Of a DNA stretch of 64,000 bases, positions 51,436 to 63,900 are shown piece by piece. Position 1 is the first letter of the stretch, and each line of letters opens with the position of its first letter. Where the stretch lies: NCBI RefSeq assembly GCF_051014685.1, contig NW_027478538.1, forward strand, positions 868,001 through 932,000. Reading direction: 5' to 3'. The notes below the pieces were generated by a model. It was not told the DNA's origin, ran no database searches, and worked only from the letters and a program-made list of their open reading frames with translations. Source of the stretch: Ptiloglossa arizonensis. Taxonomy: Eukaryota > Arthropoda > Insecta > Hymenoptera > Colletidae. The position numbers and the translations under genes are program-made.

Positions 51436-52880
51436 TAGTTATTGGTTTCGAGTATCAGACTTGCGAAAATTTTGATGATTCCTGAACCATTCCTTAACTT
51501 CAAACTCCCATATACCGCGAATGGTTTGACGAACTCGAGAAATTCCTGTTGCTTGTGAAAGTAGAAAGTCGCCCGATTACAACGGTATGTGTTCTTTTCC
51601 CCTAGGCCAATCCAGTTATTGGTTTCGAGTATCAGACCAGCGAAAATTTTGATTGTTTCTCAACCATTCCTTAACTTCAAACTCCCATATCTCGCGAACG
51701 GATTGACGAACTCGAGAAATTCCTATTGTATCTCAAAGCAGTAACTCGCCCGATTACAACGGCATGTGTATTTTTGCCCTAGGCCATAGTAGTTATTGGA
51801 TTCGAGTATCAGACTTGCGAAAATTTTGATGATTTCTCAACCATTCCTTAACTTCAAACTGCCATATCTCGCGAACGCATTGACGAACTCGGGAAATTCC
51901 TGTTGCATGTGAAAGTAGAAAGTCGCCCGATTACAACGGTATGTGTATTTTTCCCCTAGGCCATAGTAGTTGTTGGTTTCGAGTATCAGACCAGCGAAAA
52001 TTTTGATGGTTCCTCATGCATTCCTTAACTTCAAAGTTCCATATCTCGCGAACGGATTGACGAACTCGAGAGTTTCCTATTGCATCTGACAGCAGAAACT
52101 CGCCCGATTACAAAGATATGTGTGTTTTCCCCCTAGGCCTTTGTAGTTATTGGTTTCGAGAATCAGACTTGCGAAAATTTTGATGATTTCTCAACCATTC
52201 CTTAACTTCAAACTGCCATATCTCCCGAACGCATTGACGAACTCGAGAAATTCCTGTTGCATGTGAAAGTAGAATCTCGCCCGATTACAATGGTGTGTGT
52301 ATTTTTCCCCTAGGCATTTGTGGTTATTGGTTTCGAGTATCAGACTTGCGAAAATTTTGATGGTTTCTCAACCATTCCTTATTTTCGCACTTCCATATCT
52401 CGCGAGCGGATTGACGAACTCGAGAACTTCCTATTGCATCTGAAAGCAGAAACTCGCCCGATTACAACGGTGTGTGTACTTTTCCCCTCGGCCATTCCAG
52501 TTGTTGGTTTCGAGTATCAGATCAACGAAAATTTTGATGGTTTCTCATGCATTCCTTAACTTCACACTTCCATATCTCGCGAACGGATTGACGAACTCGA
52601 GAATTTCCAATTGCATCTGAATGCAGAAACTCGCCCGATTACAACGGTATGTGTATTTTTGCCCTAGGCCATAGTAGTTGTTGGTTTCGAGTATCAGACC
52701 AGCGAAAATTTTGATGGTTTCTCATGCATTCCTTAATTTCAAACTTCCATATCTCGCGAACGGATTGACGAACTCGAGAATTTCCTATTGCATCTGACAG
52801 CAGAAACTCGCCCGATTACAATGGTATGTGTATTTTTCCCCTAGGCATTTGTTGTTATTGGTTTCGAGTATCAGACTTGC
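51436..52880. repeat. 10/11-monomer HOR-like domain, copy 2
   Basis: This copy lacks one monomer present in copy 1 at about 49,995-50,172, the one with the deletion variant ggtttCCaaccattcc. Apart from that, the order of marker monomers is the same. Confidence 0.83.
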
Positions 52881-52929
52881 GAAAATTTTGATGACTTCTC
52901 AACCATTCCTTAACTTCAAACTGCCATAT

Positions 52930-53765
52930 CTCGCGAACGCATTGACGAACTCGAGAAATTCCTGTTGCATGTGAAAGTAGAAACTCGCCCGATTACAAAG
53001 ATATGTGTGTTTTCCCCCTAGGCCTTTGTAGTTATTGGTTTCGAGTATCAGAATAGCGAATATTTTGATGATTCCTCAACCATTCCTTAACTTCAAACTC
53101 CCATATCTCGCGAACGCATTGACGAACTCGAAAAATTCCTGTTGTATCTGAAAGTAGAAACTCGCCCGATTACAACGGTGTGTTTACTTTTCCCCTAGGC
53201 CATTCCAGTTATTGGTTTCGAGTATCAGACCAGCGAAAATTTTGATGGTTTCTCAACCATTCCTTAACTTCAAACTCCCATACTTCGCGAACGGATTGAC
53301 GAACTCGAGAAATTCCTATTGCATCTGAAAGCAGAAACTCGCCCGATTACAACGGTATGTGTATTTTTGCTCTAGGCCATTGTAGTTATTGGATTCGCGT
53401 ATCGGACTTGCGAAAGTTTTGATGGTTCCTCAACCATTCCTTAACTTCAAACTGCCATATCTCGCGAACGCATAGACGAACTCGAGAAATTCCTGTTGCA
53501 TGTGAAAGTAGAAACTCGCCCGATTACAAAGATATGTGTGTTTTCCCCCTAGGCCTTTGTAGTTATTGGTTTCGAGTATCAGACTTGCGAAAATTTTGAT
53601 GATTCCTCAACCATTCCTTAACTTCAAACTCCCATATCTCGCGAACGCATTGACGAACTCGAAAAATTCCTGTTGTATCTGAAAGTAGAAACTCGCCCGA
53701 TTACAATGGTGTGTGTACTTTTCCCCTAGGCCATTCCAGTTATTCATTTCTAGCACCAGAATTGC
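52930..53765. repeat. Three-monomer-offset tandem duplication
   Basis: The pattern cccgattacaaagatatgtg, gatgattCctcaacc, cgaaAaattcctgttgTatctg repeats 531 bp apart (gattacaaag at 52,991 and 53,522). Confidence 0.8.
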
Positions 53766-55900
53766 GAAAATTTTGATGGTTTCTCAACCATTCCTTAACT
53801 TCAAACTCCCATATCTCGCGAACGGATTGACGAACTCGAGCAATTCCTATTGCATCTGAAAGTAGAAACTAGCCCGATTACAAAGGTATATGCATTTTTC
53901 CCCTAGGATATGGTAGTTATTGGTTTCAAGTATCAGACTTGCGAAATTTGTGATGGTTTCTCAACCATTCCTTAACTTCAAACTCCCATATCTCGCGAAC
54001 GGATTGACGAACTCTTGAAATTCCTGTTGCATCTGAAACCAGAAACACTTCCGATCACAACAGAATGTGTATTTTTGCCCTAGGCCATAGTAGTTAATGG
54101 TTTCGAGTATCAGACTTGCGAAAATTTTGATGGTTTTTCAACCATTCTTTAACTTGAAACTCCGATACCTCGCGAACGGATTGGCGAACTCGAGAAGTTC
54201 CTGTCGCCTCTGAAAGTTGATACTTGCTCGATAACAATGGTGTATGTACTTTTCCCCTAGGTCATTCCAGTTGTTCGTTTCTAGCATCAGACTTGCGAAA
54301 ATTTTGATGGTTTCTCAACCATTCTTTAACATCAAACTCCCATATCTCGCGAACGGATTCACGAACTCGAGAAATTCCTATTGCATCTGAAAGTAGAAAC
54401 TCGCCCAATTACAAAGGTATGTGCATTTTTCCCCTAGGCTATGGTAGTTATTGGTTTCGAGTATCAGACTTGCGAAATTTGTGATGGTTTCTCAACCATT
54501 CCTTAACTTCAAACTCCCATATCTCGCGAACGGATTGACGAACTCGAGAAATTCCTATTGCATCTGAAAGTAGGAACTCGCCCGATTACAAAGGTATGTG
54601 CATTTTTCCCCTAGGCAATGGTTGTTATTTGTTTCGAGTATCAGACTTGCGAAATTTGTGATGGTTTCTCAACCATTCCTTAAATTCAAACTCCCATATC
54701 TCGCGAACGGATTGACGAACTCTAGACATTCCTGTTGCATCTGAAACCAGAAACACTTCCGATCACAACAGTATGTGTATTTTTGCCCTAGGCCATAGTA
54801 GTTAATGGTTTCGAGTATCAGACTTGCGAAAATTTTGATGGTTTTTCAACCATTCTTTAACTTGAAACTCCGATACCTCGCGAACGGATTGGCGAACTCG
54901 AGAAGTTCCTGTCGCCTCTGAAAGTAGATACTTGCCCGATTACAATGGTGTGTGTACTTTTCCCCTAGGTCATTCCAGTTATTCGTTTCTAGCATCAGAC
55001 TTGCGAAAATTTTGATGGATTCTCAACCATTCTTTAACTTCAAACTCCCATATCTCACGAACGGATTGACGAACTCGAGAAATTCCTGTTGCACATGAAA
55101 GTAGATACTCGCCCGATTACAAAGGTATGTGTAGTTTTCCCCTAGGCCTTTGTAGTTATTGGTTTCGAGTATCAGACTTGCGAAAATTTTGATGGTTTCT
55201 CAAGCATTCCTTAACTTCAAACTCCCATATCTCGCGAACGGATTGACGAACTCGAGAAATTCCTGTTGCATCTGAAAGCAGAAACTCGTCCGATTACAAC
55301 AGTGTGTGTACTTTTCCCCTAGGCCGTTCCAGTTATTGGTTTCGCGTATCAGACTTGCGCAAATTTTGATGGTTTCTCAACCATTCCTTAACTTCAAACT
55401 CCCATATTTCGCGAACGGATGGACGAGCTCGAGAAATTCCTGTTGCATCTGAAAGTATAAACTCGCCCGATTACAAAGGTATGTGTATTTTTGCCCTAGG
55501 CCATAGTAGTTATTGGTTTCGTGTATCAGACTTGCGATATTTCTGATGGTTTCTCAACCATTCCTTAGCTTCAAACTCCGATACCTCGCGAACGGATTGG
55601 CGAGCTCGAGAAATTCCTGTTGCATCTTAAAGTATAAACTCGCCCGATTACAAAGGTATGTGTAGTTTTCCCCTAGGCCTTTGTAGTTATTGGTTTCTAG
55701 CATCAGACTTGCGAAAATTTTGATGGTTTCTCAATCATTCCTTCACTTCAAACTCCCATATCTCGCGAACGGATTGACGAACTCGAGAAATTCCTATTGC
55801 ATCTGAAAGTAGGAACTCGCCCGATTACAAAGGTGTGTGCATTTTTCCCCTAGGCAATGGTAGTTATTGGTTTCGAGTATCAGACTTGCGAAAATTTTGA
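53740..55900. repeat. Divergent island of monomers
   Basis: Monomers here carry variants that are rare elsewhere: tttcTagcaTcag, gcgaaatttGtgatgg, tccGatAcctcgcgaacggattgGcg, gaaGttcctgtCgcCtctg, gaaaCcagaaacacTTccgatCac, and the gtatgtgCattttt allele. A 4-monomer duplication (708 bp) joins about 53,860-54,385 to 54,568-55,093. The copies show several substitutions, so it looks older than the HORs on either side. Confidence 0.8.
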
Positions 55901-57404
55901 TGGTTTCTCAACCATTCCTTAACTTCAAACTCCCATATCTCGCGAACGGATTGACGAACTCGAGAAATTCCTATTGCATCTGAAAGCAGAAACTCGCCCT
56001 ATTACAACGGTATGTGTATTTTTGCCCTAGGACATAGTAGTTATTGGATTCGAGTATCAGACTAGCGAAAATTTTGATGATTTCTCAGCCATTCCTTAAC
56101 TTCAAACTCCCATACCTCGCGAACGCATTGACGAACTCGAGAAATTCCTGTTGTATCTGAAAGTAGAAACCCGCCCGATTACAATGGTGTTTGTACTTTT
56201 CCCCTAGGCCATTCCAGTTATTGGTTTCGAGTATTCGACCAGCGAAAATTTTGATGATTTCTCAGCCATTCCTTCACTTCAAACTCCCATATCTCGCGAA
56301 CGGATTGATGAACTCGAGAAATTCCTGTTGCATGTGAAAGTAGAAAGTCGCCCGATTTCAACGGTATGTGTATCTTTCCCCTGGGCCATTCCAGTTATTG
56401 GTTTCGAGTATCAGACTTGCGAAAATTTTGATGGTTTCTCATGCATTCCTTAACTTCAAACTTCCATATCCCGCGAACGGATTGACGAACTCGAGAAATT
56501 CCGGTTGCATGTGAAAGTAGAAAGTCGCCCGATTACAATGGTATGTGTATTTTTCCCCTAGGCCTTTGAAGTTATTGGTTTCGAGTATCAGACTTGCGAA
56601 AATTTTGATGGTTTCTCAACCATTCCTTATCTTCAAACTTCCATATCTCGCGAACGAATTGACGAACTCGAGAATTTCCTATTGCATCTGAAAGCAGAAA
56701 CTCGCCCGATTACAACGGTATGTGTATTTTTGCCCTAGGCCATAATAGTTACTGGATTCGAGTATCAGACTTGCGAAAATTTTGATTGTTTCTCAAGCAT
56801 TCCTTAACTTCAAACTCCCATATCTCGCGAACGGATAGACGAACTCCAGAAATTCCTGTTGCATGTGAAAGTAGAAACTCGCCCGATTACAACGGTATGT
56901 GTATTTTTCCGCTAGGCCTTTGTAGTTATTGGTTTCGAGAATCAGACTTGCGAAAATTTTGATAGTTTCTCAATCATTCCTTAACTTCAAACTTCCATAT
57001 TTCGCGAACGGATTGACGAACTCGAGAAATTCCGGTTGCATGTGAAAGTAGAAAGTCGCCCGATTACAATGGTATGTGTATTTTTCCCCTAGGCCTTTGA
57101 AGTTATTGGTTTCGAGTATCAGACTTGCGAAAATTTTGATGGTTTCTCAACCATTCCTTATCTTCAAACTTCCATATCTCGCGAACGAATTGACGAACTC
57201 GAGAATTTCCTATTGCATCTGAATGCAGAAACTCGCCCGATTACAACGGTGTGTGTACTTTTCCCCTAGGCCATTCCAGTTGTTGGTTTCGAGTATCAGA
57301 CCAGCGAAAATTTTGATGGTTTCTCAACCATTCTTTAACTTCAAACTCCGATACCTCGCGAACGGATTGGCGAACCCGAGAAGTTCCTGTCGCCTCTGAA
57401 AGTA
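55900..57404. repeat. HOR domain, upstream partial copy
   Basis: Many marker monomers of the following HOR occur here: gactAgcgaaaattttgatgatttctcaGcc (56,061, again 2,124 bp on), ttccGgttgcatgtg, gaacgAattg, ataAtagttaCtgg, actcCagaaattcc, and ccGctaggcc. The register to the next copy shifts from 12 to 9 monomers, so this copy holds three monomers that the other lacks. Confidence 0.82.
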
Positions 57405-60254
57405 GAAACTCGCCCGATTACAACGGTATGTGTATTTTTGCCCTAGGCCATAGTAGTTATTGGATTCGAGTATCAGACTTGCGAAAATTTTGATGGTTTC
57501 TCAACCATTCCTTAACTTCAAACTCCCATATTTCGCGAACGGATTGACGAACTCGAGAAATTCCTGTTGCATGTGGAAGTAGAAACTCGCCCGATTACAA
57601 CGGTATGTGTATTTTTCCGCTAGGCCTTTGTAGTTATTGGTTTCGAGTATCAGATTTGCGAAAATTTTGATGGTTTCTCAATCATTCCTTAACTTCAAAC
57701 TTCCATATCTCGCGAACGGAAAAACGAACTCGAGAAATTCCTACTGCATCTGAAAGCAGAAACTCGCCCGATTACAACGGTATGTGTATTTTTGCCCTAG
57801 GCCATAATAGTTACTGGATTCGAGTATCAGACTTGCGAAAATTTTGATTGTTTCTCAAGCATTCCTTAACTTCAAACTCCCATATCTCGCGAACGGATAG
57901 ACGAACTCCAGAAATTCCTGTTGCATGTGAAAGTAGAAACTCGCCCGATTACAACGGTATGTGTATTTTTCCGCTAGGCCTTTGTAGTTATTGGTTTCGA
58001 GAATCAGACTTGCGAAAATTTTGATAGTTTCTCAATCATTCCTTAACTTCAAACTTCCATATTTCGCGAACGGATTGACGAACTCGAGAAATTCCTATTG
58101 CATCTGAAAGCAGAAACTCGCCCGATTACAACGGTATGTGTATTTTTGCCCTAGGACATAGTAGTTATTGGATTCGAGTATCAGACTAGCGAAAATTTTG
58201 ATGATTTCTCAGCCATTCCTTAACTTCAAACTCCCATACCTCGCGAACGCATTGACGAACTCGAGAAATTCCTGTTGTATCTGAAAGTAGAAACCCGCCC
58301 GATTACAATGGTGTTTGTACTTTTCCCCTAGGCCATTCCAGTTATTGGTTTCGAGTATTCGACCAGCGAAAATTTTGATGATTTCTCAGCCATTCCTTCA
58401 TTTCAAACTCCCATATCTCGCGAACGGATTGATGAACTCGAGAAATTCCTGTTGCATGTGAAAGTAGAAAGTCGCCCGATTTCAACGGTATGTGTATCTT
58501 TCCCCTAGGCCATTCCAGTTATTGGTTTCGAGTATCAGACTTGCGAAAATTTTGATGGTTTCTCATGCATTCCTTAACTTCAAACTTCCATATCCCGCGA
58601 ACGGATTGACGAACTCGAGAAATTCCGGTTGCATGTGAAAGTAGAAAGTCGCCCGATTACAATGGTATGTGTATTTTTCCCCTAGGCCTTTGAAGTTATT
58701 GGTTTCGAGTATCAGACTTGCGAAAATTTTGATGGTTTCTCAACCATTCCTTATCTTCAAACTTCCATATCTCGCGAACGAATTGACGAACTCGAGAATT
58801 TCCTATTGCATCTGAATGCAGAAACTCGCCCGATTACAACGGTGTGTGTACTTTTCCCCTAGGCCATTCCAGTTGTTGGTTTCGAGTATCAGACCAGCGA
58901 AAATTTTGATGGTTTCTCAACCATTCTTTAACTTCAAACTCCGATACCTCGCGAACGGATTGGCGAACTCGAGAAGTTCCTGTCGCCTCTGAAAGTAGAA
59001 ACTCGCCCGATTACAACGGTATGTGTATTTTTGCCCTAGGCCATAGTAGTTATTGGATTCGAGTATCAGACTTGCGAAAATTTTGATGGTTTCTCAACCA
59101 TTCCTTAACTTCAAACTCCCATATTTCGCGAACGGATTGACGAACTCGAGAAATTCCTGTTGCATGTGGAAGTAGAAACTCGCCCGATTACAACGGTATG
59201 TGTATTTTTCCGCTAGGCCTTTGTAGTTATTGGTTTCGAGAATCAGACTTGCGAAAATTTTGATGGTTTCTCAATCATTCCTTAAATTCAAACTTCCATA
59301 TTTCGCGAACGGATTGACGAACTCGAGAAATTCCTATTGCATCTGAAAGCAGAAACTCGCCCGATTACAACGGTATGTGTATTTTTGCCCTAGGCCATAG
59401 TAGTTATTGGATTCGAGTATCAGACTTGCGAAAATTTTGATGGTTTCTCAACCATTCCTTAACTTCAAACTCCCATATCTCGCGAACGGATTGACGAGCT
59501 CGAGAAATTCCAGTTGCATCTGAAAGTAGAAACTCGCCCGATTACAATGGTATGTGCATTTTTCGCCTAGGTCATGGTAGTTATTGGTTTCGAGTATCAG
59601 ACTTGCGAAAATTGTGGTGGTTTCTCAACCATTCCTTAACTTCAAACTCCCATATCTCGCAAACGGATTGACGAACTCGAGAAATTCCTGTTGCATGTGA
59701 AAGTAGAAAGTCGCCCGATTTCAACGGTATGTGTATCTTTCCCCTAGGCCATTCCAGTTATTGGTTTCGAGTATCAGACTTGCGAAAATTTTGATGGTTT
59801 CTCATGCATTCCTTAACTTCAAACTTCCATATCCCGCGAACGGATTGACGAACTCGAGAAATTCCGGTTGCATGTGAAAGTAGAAAGTCGCCCGATTACA
59901 AAGGTATGTGTATTTTACCCCTAGGCCTTTGAAGTTATTGGTTTCGAGTATCAGACTTGCGAAAATTTTGATGGTTTCTCAACCATTCCTTATCTTCACA
60001 CTTCCATATCTCGCGAACGGATTGACGAACTCGAGAAATTCCTGTTGCATCTGAAAGTAGAAACTCGCCCGATTACAACGGAATGTGTATTTTTCCCCTA
60101 GGCCTTTGAAGTTATTGGTTTCGAGTATCAGACTTGCGAAAATTTTAATGGTTTCTCAACCATTCCTTATTTTCACACTCCCATATCTCGCGAACGGATT
60201 GACGAACTCGAGAATTTCCTATTGCATCTGAAAGCAGAAACTCGCCCGATTACA
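57405..60254. repeat. 16-monomer HOR copy
   Basis: This block begins gccctaggccatagtag, runs through cgcgaacggaAaAacg (57,721), gactAgcg (58,185), ccGatAcctcgcg (58,944) and ggAatgtgtattttt (60,080), and is followed directly by the next copy. The offset to that copy is 2,832 bp (16 monomers) until about 59,240 and 3,186 bp (18 monomers) after it. Confidence 0.88.
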
Positions 60255-63200
60255 ACGGTATGTGTATTTTTGCCCTAGGCCATAGTAGTTATTGGATTCG
60301 AGTATCAGACTTGCGAAAATTTTGATGGTTTCTCAACCATTCCTTAACTTCAAACTCCCATATTTCGCGAACGGATTGACGAACTCGAGAAATTCCTGTT
60401 GCATGTGGAAGTAGAAACTCGCCCGATTACAACGGTATGTGTATTTTTCCGCTAGGCCTTTGTAGTTATTGGTTTCGAGTATCAGATTTGCGAAAATTTT
60501 GATGGTTTCTCAATCATTCCTTAACTTCAAACTTCCATATCTCGCGAACGGAAAAACGAACTCGAGAAATTCCTACTGCATCTGAAAGCAGAAACTCGCC
60601 CGATTACAACGGTATGTGTATTTTTGCCCTAGGCCATAATAGTTACTGGATTCGAGTATCAGACTTGCGAAAATTTTGATTGTTTCTCAAGCATTCCTTA
60701 ACTTCAAACTCCCATATCTCGCGAACGGATAGACGAACTCCAGAAATTCCTGTCGCATGTGAAAGTAGAAACTCGCCCGATTACAACGGTATGTGTATTT
60801 TTCCGCTAGGCCTTTGTAGTTATTGGTTTCGAGAATCAGACTTGCGAAAATTTTGATGGTTTCTCAATCATTCCTTAACTTCAAACTTCCATATTTCGCG
60901 AACGGATTGACGGACTCGAGAAATTCCTATTGCATCTGAAAGCAGAAACTCGCCCGATTACAACGGTATGTGTATTTTTGCCCTAGGACATAGTAGTTAT
61001 TGGATTCGAGTATCAGACTAGCGAAAATTTTGATGATTTCTCAGCCATTCCTTAACTTCAAACTCCCATACCTCGCGAACGCATTGACGAACTCGAGAAA
61101 TTCCTGTTGTATCTGAAAGTAGAAACCCGCCCGATTACAATGGTGTTTGTACTTTTCCCCTAGGCCATTCCAGTTATTGGTTTCGAGTATTCGACCAGCG
61201 AAAATTTTGATGATTTCTCAGCCATTCCTTCACTTCAAACTCCCATATCTCGCGAACGGATTGATGAACTCGAGAAATTCCTGTTGAATGTGAAAGTAGA
61301 AAGTCGCCCGATTTCAACGGTATGTGTATCTTTCCCCTAGGCCATTCCAGTTATTGGTTTCGAGTATCAGACTTGCGAAAATTTTGATGGTTTCTCATGC
61401 ATTCCTTAACTTCAAACTTCCATATCCCGCGAACGGATTGACGAACTCGAGAAATTCCGGTTGCATGTGAAAGTAGAAAGTCGCCCGATTACAATGGTAT
61501 GTGTATTTTTCCCCTAGGCCTTTGAAGTTATTGGTTTCGAGTATCAGACTTGCGAAAATTTTGATGGTTTCTCAACCATTCCTTATCTTCAAACTTCCAT
61601 ATCTCGCGAACGAATTGACGAACTCGAGAATTTCCTATTGCATCTGAATGCAGAAACTCGCCCGATTACAACGGTGTGTGTACTTTTCCCCTAGGCCATT
61701 CCAGTTGTTGGTTTCGAGTATCAGACCAGCGAAAATTTTGATGGTTTCTCAACCATTCTTTAACTTCAAACTCCGATACCTCGCGAACGGATTGGCGAAC
61801 TCGAGAAGTTCCTGTCGCCTCTGAAAGTAGAAACTCGCCCGATTACAACGGTATGTGTATTTTTGCCCTAGGCCATAGTAGTTATTGGATTCGAGTATCA
61901 GACTTGCGAAAATTTTGATGGTTTCTCAACCATTCCTTAACTTCAAACTCCCATATTTCGCGAACGGATTGACGAACTCGAGAAATTCCTGTTGCATGTG
62001 GAAGTAGAAACTCGCCCGATTACAACGGTATGTGTATTTTTCCGCTAGGCCTTTGTAGTTATTGGTTTCGAGAATCAGATTTGCGAAAATTTTGATGGTT
62101 TCTCAATCATTCCTTAACTTCAAACTTCCATATCTCGCGAACGGATTAACGAACTCGAGAAATTCCTACTGCATCTGAAAGCAGAAACTCGCCCGATTAC
62201 AACGGTATGTGTATTTTTGCCCTAGGCCATAATAGTTACTGGATTCGAGTATCAGACTTGCGAAAATTTTGATTGTTTCTCAAGCATTCCTTAACTTCAA
62301 ACTCCCATATCTAGCGAACGGATAGACGAACTCCAGAAATTCCTGTTGCATGTGAAAGTAGAAACTCGCCCGATTACAACGGTATGTGTATTTTTCCGCT
62401 AGGCCTTTGTAGTTATTGGTTTCGAGAATCAGACTTGCGAAAATTTTGATGGTTTCTCAATCATTCCTTAACTTCAAACTTCCATATTTCGCGAACGGAT
62501 TGACGAACTCGAGAAATTCCTATTGCATCTGAAAGCAGAAACTCGCCCGATTACAACGGTATGTGTATTTTTGCCCTAGGCCATAGTAGTTATTGGATTC
62601 GAGTATCAGACTTGCGAAAATTTTGATGGTTTCTCAACCATTCCTTAACTTCAAACTCCCATATCTCGCGAACGGATTGACGAGCTCGAGAAATTCCAGT
62701 TGCATCTGAAAGTAGAAACTCGCCCGATTACAATGGTATGTGCATTTTTCGCCTAGGTCATGGTAGTTATTGGTTTCGAGTATCAGACTTGCGAAAATTG
62801 TGGTGGTTTCTCAACCATTCCTTAACTTCAAACTCCCATATCTCGCAAACGGATTGACGAACTCGAGAAATTCCTGTTGCATGTGAAAGTAGAAAGTCGC
62901 CCGATTTCAACGGTATGTGTATCTTTCCCCTAGGCCATTCCAGTTATTGGTTTCGAGTATCAGACTTGCGAAAATTTTGATGGTTTCTCATGCATTCCTT
63001 AACTTCAAACTTCCATATCCCGCGAACGGATTGACGAACTCGAGAAATTCCGGTTGCATGTGAAAGTAGAAAGTCGCCCGATTACAAAGGTATGTGTATT
63101 TTACCCCTAGGCCTTTGAAGTTATTGGTTTCGAGTATCAGACTTGCGAAAATTTTGATGGTTTCTCAACCATTCCTTATCTTCACACTTCCATATCTCGC

Positions 63201-63440
63201 GAACGGATTGACGAACTCGAGAAATTCCTGTTGCATCTGAAAGTAGAAACTCGCCCGATTACAACGGAATGTGTATTTTTCCCCTAGGCCTTTGAAGTTA
63301 TTGGTTTCGAGTATCAGACTTGCGAAAATTTTAATGGTTTCTCAACCATTCCTTATTTTCACACTCCCATATCTCGCGAACGGATTGACGAACTCGAGAA
63401 TTTCCTATTGCATCTGAAAGCAGAAACTCGCCCGATTACA
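60237..63440. repeat. 18-monomer HOR copy
   Basis: The markers of the previous copy return in the same order, but two extra monomers sit at about 62,070-62,424: the ataAtagttaCtgg type, and the actcCagaaattcc / ccGctaggcc type. The same two-monomer pair also occurs near the start of each copy, which suggests it was copied in by slippage or lost from the 16-mer. Confidence 0.88.
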
Positions 63441-63900
63441 ATGGTATGTGCATTTTTCGCCTAGGTCATGGTAGTTATTGGTTTCGAGTATCAGACTTGC
63501 GAAAATTGTGGTGGTTTCTCAACCATTCCTTAACTTCAAACTCCCATATCTCGCGAACGGATTGACGAACTCGAGAATTTCCTATTGCATCTGAAAGCAG
63601 AAACTCGCCCGATTACAACGGTATGTGTATTTTTGCCCTAGGCCATAGTAGTTGTTGGTTTCGAGTATCAGACCAGCGAAAATTTTGATGGTTTCTCATG
63701 CATTCCTTAACTTCAAACTTCCATATCTCGCGAACGGATTGACGAACTCGAGAATTTCCTATTGCATCTGACAGCAGAAACTCGCCCGATTACAATGGTA
63801 TGTGTATTTTTCCCCTAGGCATTTGTAGTTGTTTGTTTCGAGTATCAGACTTGCGAAAATTGTGATGGTTTCTCAACCATTCCTTAACTTCAAACTCCCA

